From Aureobasidium sp. EXF-3400 (taxonomy: Eukaryota; Ascomycota; Dothideomycetes; Dothideales; Saccotheciaceae), in the NCBI GenBank assembly GCA_024195585.1, contig SWBL01000089.1, forward strand, positions 90,628 through 154,627: DNA of 64,000 nt, in the 5' to 3' direction. The position numbers and the translations under genes were made by a program. Shown piece after piece: positions 1-10,235 of this stretch (its first letter is position 1; every line of letters begins with the position of its first letter). The notes below the pieces were generated by a model that worked only from the letters and a program-made list of their open reading frames with translations, had not been told where the DNA came from and did no database searches.

Positions 1-705
1 GCATATGCCGGACATTTCCTGTTCTTCACCATCATATCCGAAATGAAAGTCCCTAGAGACTCCAAAAAGGCAGCCTGGGCACTTCAAGTTTTCAGCACGA
101 CATGGTATGTCATCTTCGGTGTTGTAAGTTACGTTTATCTCGGGGCCGCAGTCCAGAGCCCGTCATTCCTAAGTCTGTCGGAGATTTGGGCGAAAGCGGC
201 TTGGGGATTGTTCTTACCCAACATATTGGTCGCTGGAGCCCTGTACAACCATTTTGCTGCTAAGATTGTGTTTGTAAGAATGTTTCGAGAAAGCAGGCAT
301 TTGACAGAAAACACACTAATGGGGTGGGGAGTCTGGATAGTACTGCTTGCGATCGTGAGCGCTTGTGGGTTCGTGTTGGCAACTGGTGTACCGGTAGGTG
401 GCCTTTCATAATTCCGCCACACAATGCTGATGGAGGAACAGTTCTTCTCATACCTGGGCGGTATCGTCGCATCTGCTTTTGCGTCGTGGTATACTTACGG
501 GCTTGCTGGAGCATTCTGGTGGCACGACACGCATCATCTTGGAGATGGCTGGAGGTCTGTGAGGAAGAAGTGGCCGATGCTCTTGCTCTGCTTCGGTACA
601 CTGGTGTTCGGTGGCTTCATTTGCGTTGCAGGGCTATACGCGATCATCAAGTCGTTGATTGAAGCTTATGCTTCTGGTGCTGTGGGACATCCCTTTACCT
701 GCTGA
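1..705 (+). CDS. Amino-acid permease (AAAP/Aa_trans family), 3' part
   Basis: C-terminal 218 residues of a polytopic plasma-membrane permease that would import neutral or aromatic amino acids. The 5' end lies outside the window; frame 1 is open from base 1 and reads AGHFLFFTIISEMKVPRD, a pattern typical of fungal Aa_trans proteins (Mtr-like). Several hydrophobic helices follow, for example around bases 85-170, 190-260, 330-390 and 445-510. A 48-bp intron at 394-441 (gtaggt...cag, with CTGAT just before the acceptor) must be removed. It holds the in-frame TAA at 409-411, and splicing joins GVP to FFSYLGG as in relatives. Because the intron length is divisible by three, the frame is the same on both sides. 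Stop TGA at 703-705. Substrate cannot be told from sequence. Confidence 0.85.
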
Positions 706-2159
706 TCATCTTGATACACGATATCCGGCTGGCAGATTTCAAATGGTACAGGTCAGAGAGCGACTCTCTGTTCCCACACATTTTCTTAGCATCGCACACT
801 ATCTTTCAATGTCGTATTTGAGCTTTTACGAGAAGATCATTTTGAGATACACTTCTGTGCACCTTTGATCCAACACTCGTAGACCACGCTGTTGTTCATA
901 AACGTAACGATGATAACGGACCCTACCCATGATTCCTGGCAAGTTTTGGCGAGCGGAAAACCTCGGGTATACTTGCCATATCTCAACGATTGGCCAGCAA
1001 GTGAAACCAGAGTCGGAGCTGCTCATGTCGGTGTCCGTTGAAGCAGAACATCTCCCTCTCCTCCATCTCTTTAGCTTGTTTCTCCTTGAGGACATCATCG
1101 GTCCTGTTTGTTTGTAAGTCATCTCTTTGGACCATGTCGTCCAAGTCGCCATTCCGGACATGCCGGAAGCAAGCTTGGAATAGAGCTCGGGCGAGCCCTG
1201 GCGAAAATCGAAACTTGCCTGGCGGGCCAAGCCGAAGAAGCATAGCGAGATGCGCTGGCAATGACCAGGTTCTTGCTGCTCTTTGAAGCCCAAGGCAGAC
1301 CCTCTATCAACTTGCCTTTACCAATCAATTGGGTTCAGGTATATCGACATCTGTGTCGACGCAGACTTGCGAGTACTCGTACTTGGTGAGCGGATTGAAC
1401 AAGCCTCCGCACTGTACTCCCCAGTCTCGGCCATCCACAGTGCTACACGCCTGCTGCGGTGCCACAAATCCACATGTTCTTCTGAAATCTGGTCGTTAGA
1501 GTCTGTGAATAGTTAAGGGACCATGAGCCAGAGTTTGACGAGTCAGGTTTCCTTGTTCCGATCCAGATCTGTTCCAGCCCGGCATCATCACCTTTGTCAA
1601 AGCTGGTCTTCGGATCCGCACTTGAAACACAACCAGGTCGCACCTTCTTGGGCTTCAATCGACATCGGACAACAGCAGATCAGCTTGCCTTATTCGTCGC
1701 AATTCTTGCAATTGGACTGTGTGGTTGACAGAAGGAACTACCGGCATACGCTCGAATTTGTCTAAATATATCGAGGCTTCAAGGTGCGTTTGTCTTTCCT
1801 GCGGTTACGACCGTGCTCTGCTTCCCAGCCATGCATGTTTCCTGCCACTTCGATTTACCAAGTCTGCTGCTCATACCCAGCCCCTCGAGCAATAATTATT
1901 GTCCCTGTTTGACAAAGCGCTGTCCGGGCCACAGATCATGCTCCCGTCCAGTTCCTATGTTCTGCAATTGCTGGCCCGCTTTTTCCCACCCGAACCTTCT
2001 TTCATGTCTTTGCACCAAGTCGTCATACACACTAAGCATTGCAGTAGAGGCAATCTAACGTCGATACAGCATCCGTACAAGTACTTGTACGGGTTGGTGG
2101 CTTGCGACACAAGAAGTTTAGGCTTCAGCCAAAGGAATTGAGCGGCAACGGTCAAAGTA
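706..2159. other. Intergenic region / 5' region of the next gene
   Basis: About 1.45 kb without a convincing gene. The ORFs here (longest 155 codons on the minus strand) have no recognisable family and poor codon character. The right end probably contains the untranslated leader and one or more first exons of the coiled-coil gene that follows: a good branch/acceptor (CTAAC...cag) lies at 2055-2069 and another acceptor (tag) at 2158-2160. A perfect 16-bp palindrome sits at 2075-2090. Confidence 0.5.
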
Positions 2160-4775
2160 GCGGCTCTGGATCCACTACCAGCCTTCAAACTGTCGCATCA
2201 ACGGCGCAGTTCTCTTGACGATCCTTACGACTCTCACGACCCATCGATATTGTCGCAAAGGCAGCAGCGACGAGCGCAAGACCAAAGTAGCTTCAGCACA
2301 TCGTCCCGGACGTCTACATCCTCGGATCGTACTGGTCCAAGGCCACGCCGAGACCCACGAGCAAACGATTCAAACGATCCTCAATCCCGTGCGAATAGGC
2401 GCAGCTCCCCTCCATTCAGAAGCGCGAACGCAAATCCTCACGAACCACGAAGCGCGCAACAACACTCGACTTCGACAGATCTTCAAGATCTCGAACCTCA
2501 TCCAGCCCTTCGCATCTCCCGTCGTCAACACTTTGCGATTCTCTACGCAGTCGAAGAGGCTATCCGAACACCATACCCCTTCACACCCGTTCTGGAAGAA
2601 GAGCAAGAGCAGATGTCAGATCTTATGGGCGACAGCACCCAGGGTGGCGGCCGGTCCGCGCCCTCAATACGCACACCTCGCAACATAATGGCGGATCGTC
2701 TTGCTAGAGAGGCTAGAAGACACGCAGAAGCCACTCGTCAGAGAGAAGGCGAGCAGAGATCGTCAGACCCTGATCGCAGAAGAGCCGCCGCCGCTGCTAT
2801 GGAGTCCATGGCCGGACCCGATCCTGCGCAGTCATCGGCTCGCGCTTCCGAGGCTCCTCGAGGTGACGCTCCTTCCAGGCAACGATCTCAATCGCAGTCA
2901 GCACAACAAGGTCCCAAGGGCCAACCCACTTCTGAACACAGAAGAACTCAAACCACCTCACAGCCTGGACTACGTGTGTCTTCAGCTCCTGACCCTCCTC
3001 AACCCACTCAGTCCCAAGATTTTGGATCAGAAGACGTACCTCAGTCAGGCACTCACTCATCATTTCCGCATGCATTCGAAAGATGGGAAAACCTGTCGTC
3101 GCATTGGGAGGGACTCACATCGTATTGGCTTCGCAAGATCGAGGGCAACTTTGAGGAGATTCGCCATACCATCCCGTCTGCTGCTTCTATGCAACGACAA
3201 ATTCAAGATCTCTCAGCTGCTGGCGCCAACCTTTTTCATGGATTGGTCGAGTTACAACGCCTTCGTGCCAGCTCTGAGCGCAAGTTTAAGAGATGGTTCT
3301 TCGAAATGAGGGCTGAGCAGGAGAAATGGCAAGAAGATCGTGCCGATTTGGTTGGCCAAATCAACGCCGAGCGCGATCTCAAAGAGCAAGCAGAACGCAC
3401 GATCGAGAAGATGCGCAAAGAGGTTCTTTTCGAGAAGAACCGCGCCAATGAAGACCGCAGAGAATTGCTCATCGCCAAAGCCGAAGCCAGACGTGCTTGG
3501 GAGAGTCTTGGTGACATGGAAGCCAAGAACTCGGAGATCATGACCAACCTTCGTCAGGGCATCCCCACCAACATTGGAGGTATTCAAGTCGTCCCTATGC
3601 ACGCTACCAGTGCCCAGGAGACTGAGCGTCGTCCTACCACTGCCGCCACCACTGGCCAGAGCCCCCAGTACCACCAGGTTAGATCGCAGCAGCCTCAACA
3701 GACACACCACGTTCAACAGCAGTACCAGCCTATTGTCCCGGATATTCAGTATCGGGATGATGAACCCTCTCCTACCAACACTGATCCCTTCACCGAGTCT
3801 GCCAGAGCTGGTCAGCAACTCCACCACGAGCCTGATATGCAGCAGCTCGAGTCCGATGTGCGCCAGCCTTACCCTTCCGGTAGCACCTCCGCTTCAACTT
3901 CCACTGCTCGTACTGCCATCTCGCCTCATCAACAACGCCGTGACCTCTCTCCTCAAGAAATTTCACCTCTTTCTCCCAATGTCACTACCACCCGTCCTGT
4001 CATTCAGCCTAGCCAGGCCGCCACCTCAGGTCCCCTCAGTGACCAGCCTGAACTCTTTTACCAGCAGCCTCCTGGTAAGGTGTACCTCCACTCTTCCCCT
4101 GGAAGCGGTACTGCACGTTCCAAGACCCCGGTCGCTGAGGCAGTCCAAGGCACTCGCGATCTAGGCTCGCGTCCTTCGTACGAGTCTGACACCACCGAGG
4201 GCACCGAGTATGAGATTGACGAGCATGGTGCTGTCCGCCGTGACGCCCAGGGCCGCCCTGTAGTCTACCGCAACCCCAACCGTGGCGCTGGTCAAACCAC
4301 CAGCCACGTTTCTTCCGAAGAATACGACACTGCTGCTGACGTTGCCCGTGAGCGTGAGCTTGCCGCTCGCTATGGTGTGGGCATGCCTCCTTCTCAGATT
4401 CCTCGCGCTCCCACTAGCAGTGCCGAGGCCATGGCATCTTTTGCCACTTCAACCGCCGACGACGTCGAATCTGCCGGCTACCGTGAAGCCGAGCCTGCCG
4501 ACTACGAGGGTGCAGGTTTTGGCAGTGATTGGGAAGCTCTGCAGAGCAGACACCATCACCCTACCCGTCTTTCGGACGTTCTTGAAGAGGATGAACGCAG
4601 TCGCACCACTGCTGAATAGGACAAGCATGCGGACGATACTGACAGCGTCAATCTGGACGGTGTTACCCTCAACAACCCCATCGCCTCGAAGAACAATGAT
4701 GCTGACGACGACGACGAAAGTAGCGATGAAGAAGAGATCATCTTCCGTCCTCGCTCGAGCGACAAGCTTAGTTGA
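2160..4775 (+). CDS. Low-complexity coiled-coil protein, hypothetical, with in-frame TAG
   Basis: Long open frame with good codon character; I do not recognise a named family. The protein starts with a Ser/Arg/Gln-rich disordered region. A compact helical segment follows at about bases 3070-3560, with a WENLSSHWEGLTSYW core then a charged coiled coil rich in E, R and K. A long Pro/Ser/Thr/Gln-rich disordered tail follows. Frame 0 is open from 2142 but contains no ATG before 2589, so the start codon is probably in an upstream exon; 2160 is a candidate acceptor. A TAG at 4617-4619 interrupts the frame, yet the next 51 codons in the same frame look coding (acidic DDDDESSDEEE, then RPRSSDK) and end with TGA at 4773-4775. 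No good intron removes the TAG. The conventional product would end at 4619. Function unknown; a scaffold or cytoskeletal role is only a guess. Confidence 0.75.
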
Positions 4776-5818
4776 GTAACGCCGATAACCGCACTCAATC
4801 ACGACACGATGATTTCCTTGTCTCTTTCTCGTGTGATGGAACCGAGATAGGAACGTGACCTCCGTTACTCTTTCATCCTTCTTCGCCATCACACTTTTCA
4901 CTTGTTCACTGGTTTCTCTTTTCCTTTCTTTCCTTGCATCTTCTCAACACGCATGCCGTTCTTCAGCAAAGCGCGGCGCCAATGGAGAGCTCTAGGTGGT
5001 GGTAATGACACTTTGCATACTCGGGATGGTAGTTTCTTCACGACTTCGGATGGGGTGTGGGAAAAGGAGGAGCGCAACAACGACATCACGCAACGCAAAA
5101 AAACGCACACACATATGGGCTCTGGTTTTCCTCCTCTGCACGTTTTCCTTAATTTTTCCCTTCTTCGTGTTTCTCTTTTCTTTTTATTCTCTTCTGGCTG
5201 AGGTGGTCTCTCCTAAAGGGTGCTACTGATGACTTGCCCTTTTATTTATCATTCTGGCTGAGGTGTTTTACTCATCAAGAGTGATACTGACGACTTGCCC
5301 TTTTTTCTTTCTTCTTTTCTTGCTTTTCAATTCCCCACTCTTCTTTTCGCTCCGGATACTTCTTGCAGACTCGATTCTATCCTTTTTAATGGGCTCTTCT
5401 TCTTTCTGTAGCGAATACTTGCTCTTCTTCAGCTTCTATACCCAAATGCTTTACTTCTTTGCTTCGCTATTCGAAGACTTTGTATTCTAATTGTTCTCTG
5501 AAAAGTTGTTTGTGACTGTCTTTGGTGCCTCTTCCTGATTCTCGCTAGCCTTACTCTGTGTCCTCCTGGTTGGCTGTTGTGGTTTTCGGTTGTGTATGTG
5601 CTAGTACGGTCGAAAAGACTGAGAAACGCTGTCTGTTTGTAATTCTGGTCGGGAGGATCTCAAATCAAAGTCGAAGCGTCTCGTGCATATTGTGCTGTAC
5701 ATCTAACGTATCTAATCAAGAATCATACAAAACAAGCTTTCCAAAGCTGTCTCAAAAAGCGTATCTCATTATATCATAACTCAAAAGAACCAAAAACATG
5801 TCTTTCTATCCAAAACTC
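4776..5818. other. Intergenic region between convergent genes, pyrimidine-rich
   Basis: The 3' flanks of the coiled-coil gene (plus) and the MFS transporter (minus) meet here. The plus strand is strongly C/T-rich from about 4860 to 5480, which generates short spurious ORFs. It contains a diverged 60-bp tandem duplication (separate entry). No gene is supported. Confidence 0.6.
5193..5312. repeat. Two-copy diverged tandem repeat, 60-bp period
   Basis: Copy 1 (5193-5252) and copy 2 (5253-5312) both begin TCTGGCTGAGGTG and both contain CTGAYGACTTGCCCTTTT at the same offset, with a more variable centre. The shared start and the shared downstream motif are each exactly 60 bp apart. It lies in non-coding sequence. 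Confidence 0.75.
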
Positions 5819-7725
5819 TTACACAGTGTAGACGAACTCTGGGTTCTCGCGATCGGTAAGATCTAGCCATTCTTGGTTTTCCAACTTGACGTATGAGGGA
5901 GAAGCGCGAATGGCTGCTCTTTTCTTGTTTTGTTGCTTGCAGTACCAGTAGATGAAGAGGACATCGAGGATGCTGAGGGCCCAGCATACAATCTGTGCAC
6001 ACCAGAGTCAGTGGATCTGCAATACAGAAGATACGAAATGTGAGAGGGTTTCTTACGATGACGATCTCGGCAGGAACGTATCTGGGAGCATCTTTTGGAC
6101 GGAAGGTTTGAGGGCCGATGATGTTGCCTGCGCAGTAGCCGATCAAATACAAGGCAGCTACGGTTGTCTTCTTTGTCCATCCAGCTACGTTGGTCGAGAT
6201 CAGACTGAGGAGAGCGACGAAGCATGTTGGTGAGGCTTGGGTGAGGTAGTAGCCAAACAGACGTCCGATGTTGTTGTGAAGCGGCAGGCAGACGATCAAG
6301 AGCATGCCCAGGATGGAGATCCAGAGGCCGGAAGTCGCGATCAAGAGGCGGTTGCCGAATTTGTCGCCTAGGTATCCACAAACGAGGAGAGCGATCACCT
6401 CGACTGCGCCACCTGGAGTACCGTAGAGGAGAGATTCCTCTGCAGTGTAGCCAAAGGATGTGATCAGTTGAGAGAAGAAGTTGGAAATGCCGCCTGAATT
6501 CTTGGTTAGTAATCATGTATTTCCCGAGTCTTTATCACAATGCATACCGTTGGGAATATCAGCAACCAAAGCATAGAAGAAGAATGCCCATGTAAGAGGA
6601 TCCAACAGTGCCTCTTTAAGCTGGTACATCTTGAAATGCTTGTTTCCGATACCTTGCTGGTTGCATCTGACACGCTCGACGGCAAGAAGGCGATCTTCTT
6701 TGCTAAGGAAACGTGCGTTAAGTTGACTGTCAGGAATGATCCAGAGGAAGACAAAGCCGACGCAGATGGTCAAGCATCCGGTGACCAGAAAGATGATCTT
6801 CCAGGGTTCAATGGCGGACCCGTGCAAACGTGTTCCTTTTGCGATTCCATATGCTACCAGACCGCCGAAGATTTGTGCAAAGCCGTTGAAAGAGAACCAG
6901 ATACTTGTGCGGGAACCTTGCTCTTTCTTGGTATACCACTAGTGATAGTCAGTATCTTGTGTAGGGTGGTTGAAATGAGATTGTGGCATACCTGAGATGT
7001 TAACAAGGCAAAGCCAGGTGTGACAGCAGCTTCAGTGACTGGAGAGACGATCAGCTTTGTTGGCATGGTCATTTCGAGACTCCGGTCGCATACCTCCAAG
7101 CATAAAACGCACAGCGACTCCGCCTGAAAAGTTTTTGACGGCGGCAAATGTACTCAAAGTCATGCCCCAGAGAATGATGTTGCAAGCCGAGTATTTTCCC
7201 AATGGTAGTCGTTGCAGTAATCTGTTTGTCGGGTACTCCCAGGCAAGGTATCCAAAGTAAAACCTGATGCATATTAGTCTTTGTGCCCGTTACCGACAAT
7301 GTGGCTCATCTCTTACATCGAACTCAGCCATTGGTAGTCAAGTCCTTCGAGGTGCGTGTCTTTCTTTATTCCCATGACGGAGGCGTAGGACAGCGTTGTC
7401 TTGTCCAGATAGTTCAATCCATAGACGATGCACATAACCTGCAAGAGAGCGTAAAATCAGTACGTGTTGCTCATGTCTCCAGAATATTCATGCGTACTGG
7501 CATCAGGTTCCAGTCAATCTTCCGTAATAGGCGCTTGTTGGTGGCTTCGTCCAGTTAAATGACCTCTCCCGGATGTGACATGAAGGCCTTCAAGGCCTCA
7601 TCTGCATCTCCAGCATGTTGTAGGATAGTTTTGTCCACACTGCCATTACGTATAGCATCTGCGAGAGGTGCAGGAAGTTCCTTCTCAGCATCGAAGGGGA
7701 TTGCTGACTTCTCAGTATCAGACAT
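5819..7725 (-). CDS. MFS anion:cation symporter (Dal5/allantoate permease-like), interrupted by in-frame TAA
   Basis: Major facilitator of the ACS/Dal5 group, predicted to import small organic anions (allantoate, nicotinate or similar) at the plasma membrane. Seven exons (minus): 7725-7498, 7438-7317, 7263-7094, 7038-6992, 6938-6548, 6493-6057, 5992-5819, totalling 523 codons in one frame. Family marks are NKRLLRKIDWNLMP before TM1, then GLNYLDKTTLSYAS, YFGYLAWEYPTNRLLQ and a C-terminal ENPEF(V)YTV. The start ATG (7725) gives the acidic leader MSDTEKSAIPFDAEKE. Codon 57 is TAA (7557-7555 read on minus), between GEVI and LDEATNK. The conserved pre-TM1 motif continues in the same frame after it and no intron covers it. 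All other exon joins and family motifs look intact, so this is either a recent nonsense allele or a base error. Translation from a downstream Met would lose the conserved N-terminal motif. Confidence 0.85.
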
Positions 7726-8345
7726 ATTGACGGAACGAAAGTCGACACAAGAACAATGGACAAGAATAGGAAAGGCCTCGAAGAGGCGGATACATGGCGA
7801 AAGTTATAAAGAATTGGAGAAGGTTCCACTGATAAAGTACATAGATACCGGCGAGCAGGGCGGAATATCATAACCCCTTGGAGTTACCTTATGCTACCTT
7901 GCCGTTAGATAGGCACGGCGGAGGAGCCAATCGAGCCTGACAGATCTGCATGGTGCGCGTGGAGAAGGACACGCGATGGAACGTCTCGCGGCCAAGCTTA
8001 TACCATGTTGGGAAGGAGCCACGCCGACCTCTTGCCCGTTGCTTGGCAGGCCGCGGGGCTCTCCTGCCTTTGTTCGAAACGACCCCAACTTTGTTGACAA
8101 CACAATCACTCCATCTCCATAACCATCATCATCCATCATCCAAGAAGATTATCGTTAGTGAGTGGACAGAAGCTACGTTGTTCGAAAGGTACGACGATCG
8201 CTGACTTTTGATCAGAAGCACCATTTCTTGCAGAGCATCGCTCGAACGTCTCAGAGTCATCCATCCATCAACCCATCGATACCATCCATTCGACCATCGA
8301 CATTATTGCTTTCCACCTCCTTCGATTCTCGACGCAAAGCTAGAC
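7726..8345. promoter_or_regulatory. Divergent promoter region, MFS carrier / membrane protein
   Basis: 620 bp between the start of the minus-strand transporter and the plus-strand signal-peptide protein. It should hold both promoters. The part next to the plus gene (8090-8345) is rich in CATC/CCATC runs, as in fungal leaders. No coding sequence or clear operator recognised. Confidence 0.4.
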
Positions 8346-9239
8346 ATGTTTCTGACACTCTACTTTGCCGTCCTTCTGGGCACTCTTCTGCAAATCGTAG
8401 CCAGCAGTCCGGCTCAACTCTCATCCAACCACAGCCTTCGACGTGACGATATCGACCCTGACTGGCCATACTCTCTTGTCAAGTCTGGCAAAGACTTCGG
8501 CGTCTCACAGGCACTCTCATGGCCCGATTAGCACACGGTCAGCTTGATGCTCGCTCCCTACGCCAACGTCGAAGCATTCATGAAAGAATGGAGATCCCGT
8601 GCTCCTCCCACTCATCGCGGTTTCGGCAATCAGTCTTCGGCCGCTATCACTTCCAACAATCAATCTTCAGCCCTACTCGCCATCAACAGGAATCCCCAAG
8701 AGTCCTATACTATGACTCTTCTTGATGATAGTGACTACGGTGGCGCAACCAATGCAGGCAAGGTTTTTGGAATCGTTTTCGGAACTTTCGGTGGTATTGT
8801 CCTGATCTGGGGAATCCTTGGAACATGGCTCCTGATCCGCTACCGCCGGAAGATGCGACGCCAAGCTAGCGAAGAGACAGCTAGCGAAGAGACAGCAAGA
8901 GATGTGACAGCAAGAGATGTGATAGCAAGAGATGTGACAGCAAGAGATGTGACAGGAGAGCATGTGGATGAGGCGCACATTTCGCCAGATTCTACCTATG
9001 GATCTCTATCAGCTTCATCTTCTCCACCAGCTTCATCGTCTCCGGATGCGCCTGTGCAGCAACCAGAAACCCAGGTCAGACGCGCAAACTCGCCTGGCGC
9101 AATCGATGGCCCTACTTCTACACCTTCGTCTCCACCGCCCTCTGGTGCAGTAGTAGAGAACTGGGTCGAGAGTGTGCTTCTACCACGTCAACCTGGTGGC
9201 ATTTTGGCTGTACGTTCACCTCCCACGAATATGAGGTGA
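8346..9239 (+). CDS. Signal-peptide, single-TM protein with repeat tail; in-frame TAG
   Basis: Predicted type I membrane or wall-associated protein of unknown function. ATG at 8346 starts a classic signal peptide (MFLTLYFAVLLGTLLQIVASS). One transmembrane helix (VFGIVFGTFGGIVLIWGILGTWLLI, shown here only by its ends: VFGIV...WLLI, bases about 8765-8840) is followed by a basic stop-transfer RYRRKMRR. The cytosolic tail carries 15-bp repeats encoding SEETA and ARDVT units, then a Ser/Pro-rich stretch. A TAG at 8529-8531 splits the frame after SWPD. The codons after it (HTVSLMLAPYANVEAFMKEW) continue in the same frame with coding character through to TGA at 9237-9239. A TGG-to-TAG change would be the simplest source, but this is inference. 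Without readthrough the product would be a 61-residue secreted peptide. Confidence 0.6.
8864..8955 (+). repeat. 15-bp tandem repeats in coding sequence
   Basis: Two copies of an AGCGAAGAGACAGCT-type unit followed by four copies of an ACAGCAAGAGATGTG-type unit (one with T for C). They encode SEETA and ARDV(T/I) repeats in the tail of the single-TM protein. The period is 15 bp, so copy-number change keeps the frame. Confidence 0.85.
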
Positions 9240-9561
9240 GGACTAGGATGTGACGGCACAGCGAGATAATCACACTGGTGGTCTTGCAGGTTTGCATCAA
9301 GGAAACAACCCTACTTACCCCGGATGAGAATGACCACAGAGGCCCTACCTACTACTGCTTGTAACTTAGAAAGAGGCAGATGTCTGTACACAACAATTCT
9401 CGAAGATGGGTTTGTCAACATGTGATACTGTAGAGGGGAGAGCAACCCTGACTTGACGTGTACCCCGCCATGGCCACGTCACAAACGTCTTGCTTACAAA
9501 CACCCGAGTGACCTCAATCTTTCGGTGTTTCGGTTCAGACAAGCAATTCGATTCTCTTCTC

Positions 9562-10182
9562 ATGTTCCAGCTATTCAAAACAAGAACGCTATCACTTGCT
9601 CCAAACTTCAATTCTAATCACCTCCGGACAATCGCCAGAATGAGTTCCTCTTCTTCAGACGCTTCAGCCCACTTTCCCCCACCTGCACTGCGCAACACCT
9701 TGAATGAAGTGACCTCACTCCTCCATTCTCGCAACCAGACCATCGCTATTGCCGAGACTGCAGCTGGAGGTCTCCTTTCCTCATCCATCCTTTCCACTCC
9801 AGGTGCATCCAAGATCTACAAGGGTGGCTTGACACTCTACACCCTACCATCCAGAATCGCCTATGCAGGATGGAATGACGAAAACATCAAAGGCTACAAA
9901 GGACCTACTCCGGAAATCGTTGCTGGACTGGCCAAGCATGTGAGAGGAGAGCTGAAGGCTGATTATGTGATTGCCGAGTCGGGCACTGCTGGGCCTACTG
10001 GTGGTGACACTAGAAACAGGACGCCTGGATATGTTGCGCTTGCTGTGGATTGTGAGAAGGGCACATTCACTAGAGAAGTGGAGACGGGATTGGGAGGTGA
10101 TAGAGTGGCGAACATGGTGCAGTTTGCTGAGGAAGGATTGAAATTGGTCAAGGATGTCATTAATGGGGATGCTAAGCTCTGA
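9562..10182 (+). CDS. CinA C-terminal domain protein (nicotinamide-nucleotide amidase-like)
   Basis: Single-exon gene of 206 codons (180 if the second ATG at 9640 is used). It matches the CinA_C/competence-damage domain: an AETAAGGLLSSSIL segment (AESCTGG in bacteria), PGASKIYKGGLTLYT, then ESGTAGPTGG and PGYVALAV near the C-terminus. Bacterial members deamidate NMN; fungal stand-alone domains are commonly annotated as CinA-like without tested activity. The 26 residues between the first and second ATG are basic and hydroxylated with no acidic residues, so the longer form could be mitochondrial and the shorter cytosolic. It converges on the reductase gene, with 53 bp between the two stop codons. 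Confidence 0.85.
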   Translation: MFQLFKTRTLSLAPNFNSNHLRTIARMSSSSSDASAHFPPPALRNTLNEVTSLLHSRNQTIAIAETAAGGLLSSSILSTPGASKIYKGGLTLYTLPSRIAYAGWNDENIKGYKGPTPEIVAGLAKHVRGELKADYVIAESGTAGPTGGDTRNRTPGYVALAVDCEKGTFTREVETGLGGDRVANMVQFAEEGLKLVKDVINGDAKL

Positions 10183-10235
10183 AAACCTAGCAGTGTGCCT
10201 TTGAAGCTGGCATGTTGCTTGTAGGTGGCGGTATG

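Noticed and set aside
826..1293. 155-codon minus ORF in the first intergenic region
   Set aside because: No family similarity, no good start context, overlaps other random ORFs.
3252..3827. 191-codon minus ORF and overlapping plus-frame ORFs within 2700-4170
   Set aside because: Shadows of the coiled-coil gene; repetitive composition without domains.
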